Assembly: GCA_900547435.1 (NCBI GenBank)
Contig: URGO01000169.1
Coordinates: forward strand, 1 to 6,165
Length of the DNA: 6,165 bases
Direction: 5' to 3'
Origin: an uncultured Parabacteroides sp.
GTDB taxonomy: Bacteria; Bacteroidota; Bacteroidia; Bacteroidales; Tannerellaceae
Below, piece after piece: positions 5,713 to 6,165 of this stretch (the stretch's first letter is position 1; every line of letters begins with the position of its first letter). Under the pieces are notes generated by a model that worked only from the letters and a program-made list of their open reading frames with translations, searched no databases and had not been told where the DNA came from. The translations under genes and the position numbers were made by a program.

Positions 5713-6165
5713 ATGGAGAATTACATTCGTTTTGATTGGGCTATGAAGCGTCTGCTTCGCAATAAGGCTAATTTCAGTGTGTTGGAAGGTCTGCTTACCA
5801 CGTTGCTGAATGAGAAAATTACGATCCAGCGTCTGTTGGAAAGCGAGAGCAATCAGGAAGATGAGTTTGACAAGTACAACCGTGTAGATATGTTGGCAGA
5901 AAACTCTAAAGGAGAACTGTTGCTGATAGAGGTTCAGAATAATAACGAGTATGCTTATTTCCAAAGGATGTTGTTCGGAACTTCCAAATTGGTGACGGAA
6001 TATATCAACCGGGGCGAGGGGTATTCCAAGGTCCGTAAAGTATATAGCATCAATATTGTCTATTTCTCATTAGGTCATGGAAAGGATTATGTATATCATG
6101 GGAAGACGGAATTCAGGGGGATGCATGAGCATGACCTCGTGGAGCTGACTCCCTTCCAAAGACAG
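5713..6165 (+). CDS. Rpn-family / PD-(D/E)XK nuclease family putative transposase, 3' end cut by window
   Basis: The first 151 codons of a gene that runs off the right edge in frame. The protein begins MENYIRFDWAMKRLLRNK and continues with FSVLEGLLTTLLNE (21-34). This opening is typical of the Bacteroidota 'Rpn family recombination-promoting nuclease / PD-(D/E)XK nuclease family transposase' group, recognised here from memory. The predicted active site is D59 (NRVDML) and E73-x-Q75 (LLLIEVQNN). Gln in place of the usual Lys is a variant seen in this family, and the strand-turn-strand spacing fits. Family members are usually about 300 residues, so roughly half is missing. The start is the ATG after GGGGAAAACT, 20 bases past an exact -7 element. 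Despite the transposase label, no terminal repeats or insertion are visible in the window. Rpn proteins from E. coli are DNA endonucleases that promote recombination; the role of this one is unknown. Confidence 0.85.
   Translation, partial: MENYIRFDWAMKRLLRNKANFSVLEGLLTTLLNEKITIQRLLESESNQEDEFDKYNRVDMLAENSKGELLLIEVQNNNEYAYFQRMLFGTSKLVTEYINRGEGYSKVRKVYSINIVYFSLGHGKDYVYHGKTEFRGMHEHDLVELTPFQRQ

Overview
The window looks like a chromosomal segment of a Bacteroidales bacterium, most likely Bacteroides, Phocaeicola or Parabacteroides. The evidence is a TonB-dependent receptor with the N-terminal carboxypeptidase-regulatory-like domain typical of Bacteroidota, a grpE-dnaJ pair without dnaK, A-rich leaders instead of clear Shine-Dalgarno sequences, and three exact matches to the Bacteroides -7 promoter element TAnnTTTG placed just upstream of genes. 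A species cannot be assigned by reading alone.

Layout. Bases 1-390 hold no convincing gene: a strong hairpin (32-67), probably the terminator of a gene left of the window, then a gap ending in hairpins that terminate the receptor gene. Bases 391-2694 (minus) encode a complete 767-residue TonB-dependent outer-membrane receptor with a CxxC pair in its plug domain. Bases 2695-3245 contain no convincing protein gene, but 2995-3185 is covered end to end by three abutting inverted repeats, the last enclosing a terminator-like hairpin read on the plus strand. Bases 3246-3626 (minus) encode a small exported or membrane-anchored histidine-rich protein that probably starts at TTG. Bases 3627-3849 are a divergent promoter region. 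Bases 3850-5613 (plus) are grpE and dnaJ, 18 bases apart. From 5713 a partial Rpn/PD-(D/E)XK nuclease-family gene runs off the right edge behind its own promoter.

How the genes work together. GrpE (nucleotide exchange factor) and DnaJ (J-domain co-chaperone) both serve DnaK, which must be encoded elsewhere. The receptor and the His-rich protein point the same way and may form a metal or metal-complex uptake locus, but they are 551 bases apart and the substrate is not readable from sequence. The nuclease-family gene appears to be an unrelated accessory gene.

The most interesting unexplained element is the structured 2995-3185 segment. Its fold pairs slightly better as plus-strand RNA, and its terminator-like hairpin also has plus polarity, so it is offered as a candidate small RNA or small repeat element, at modest confidence.
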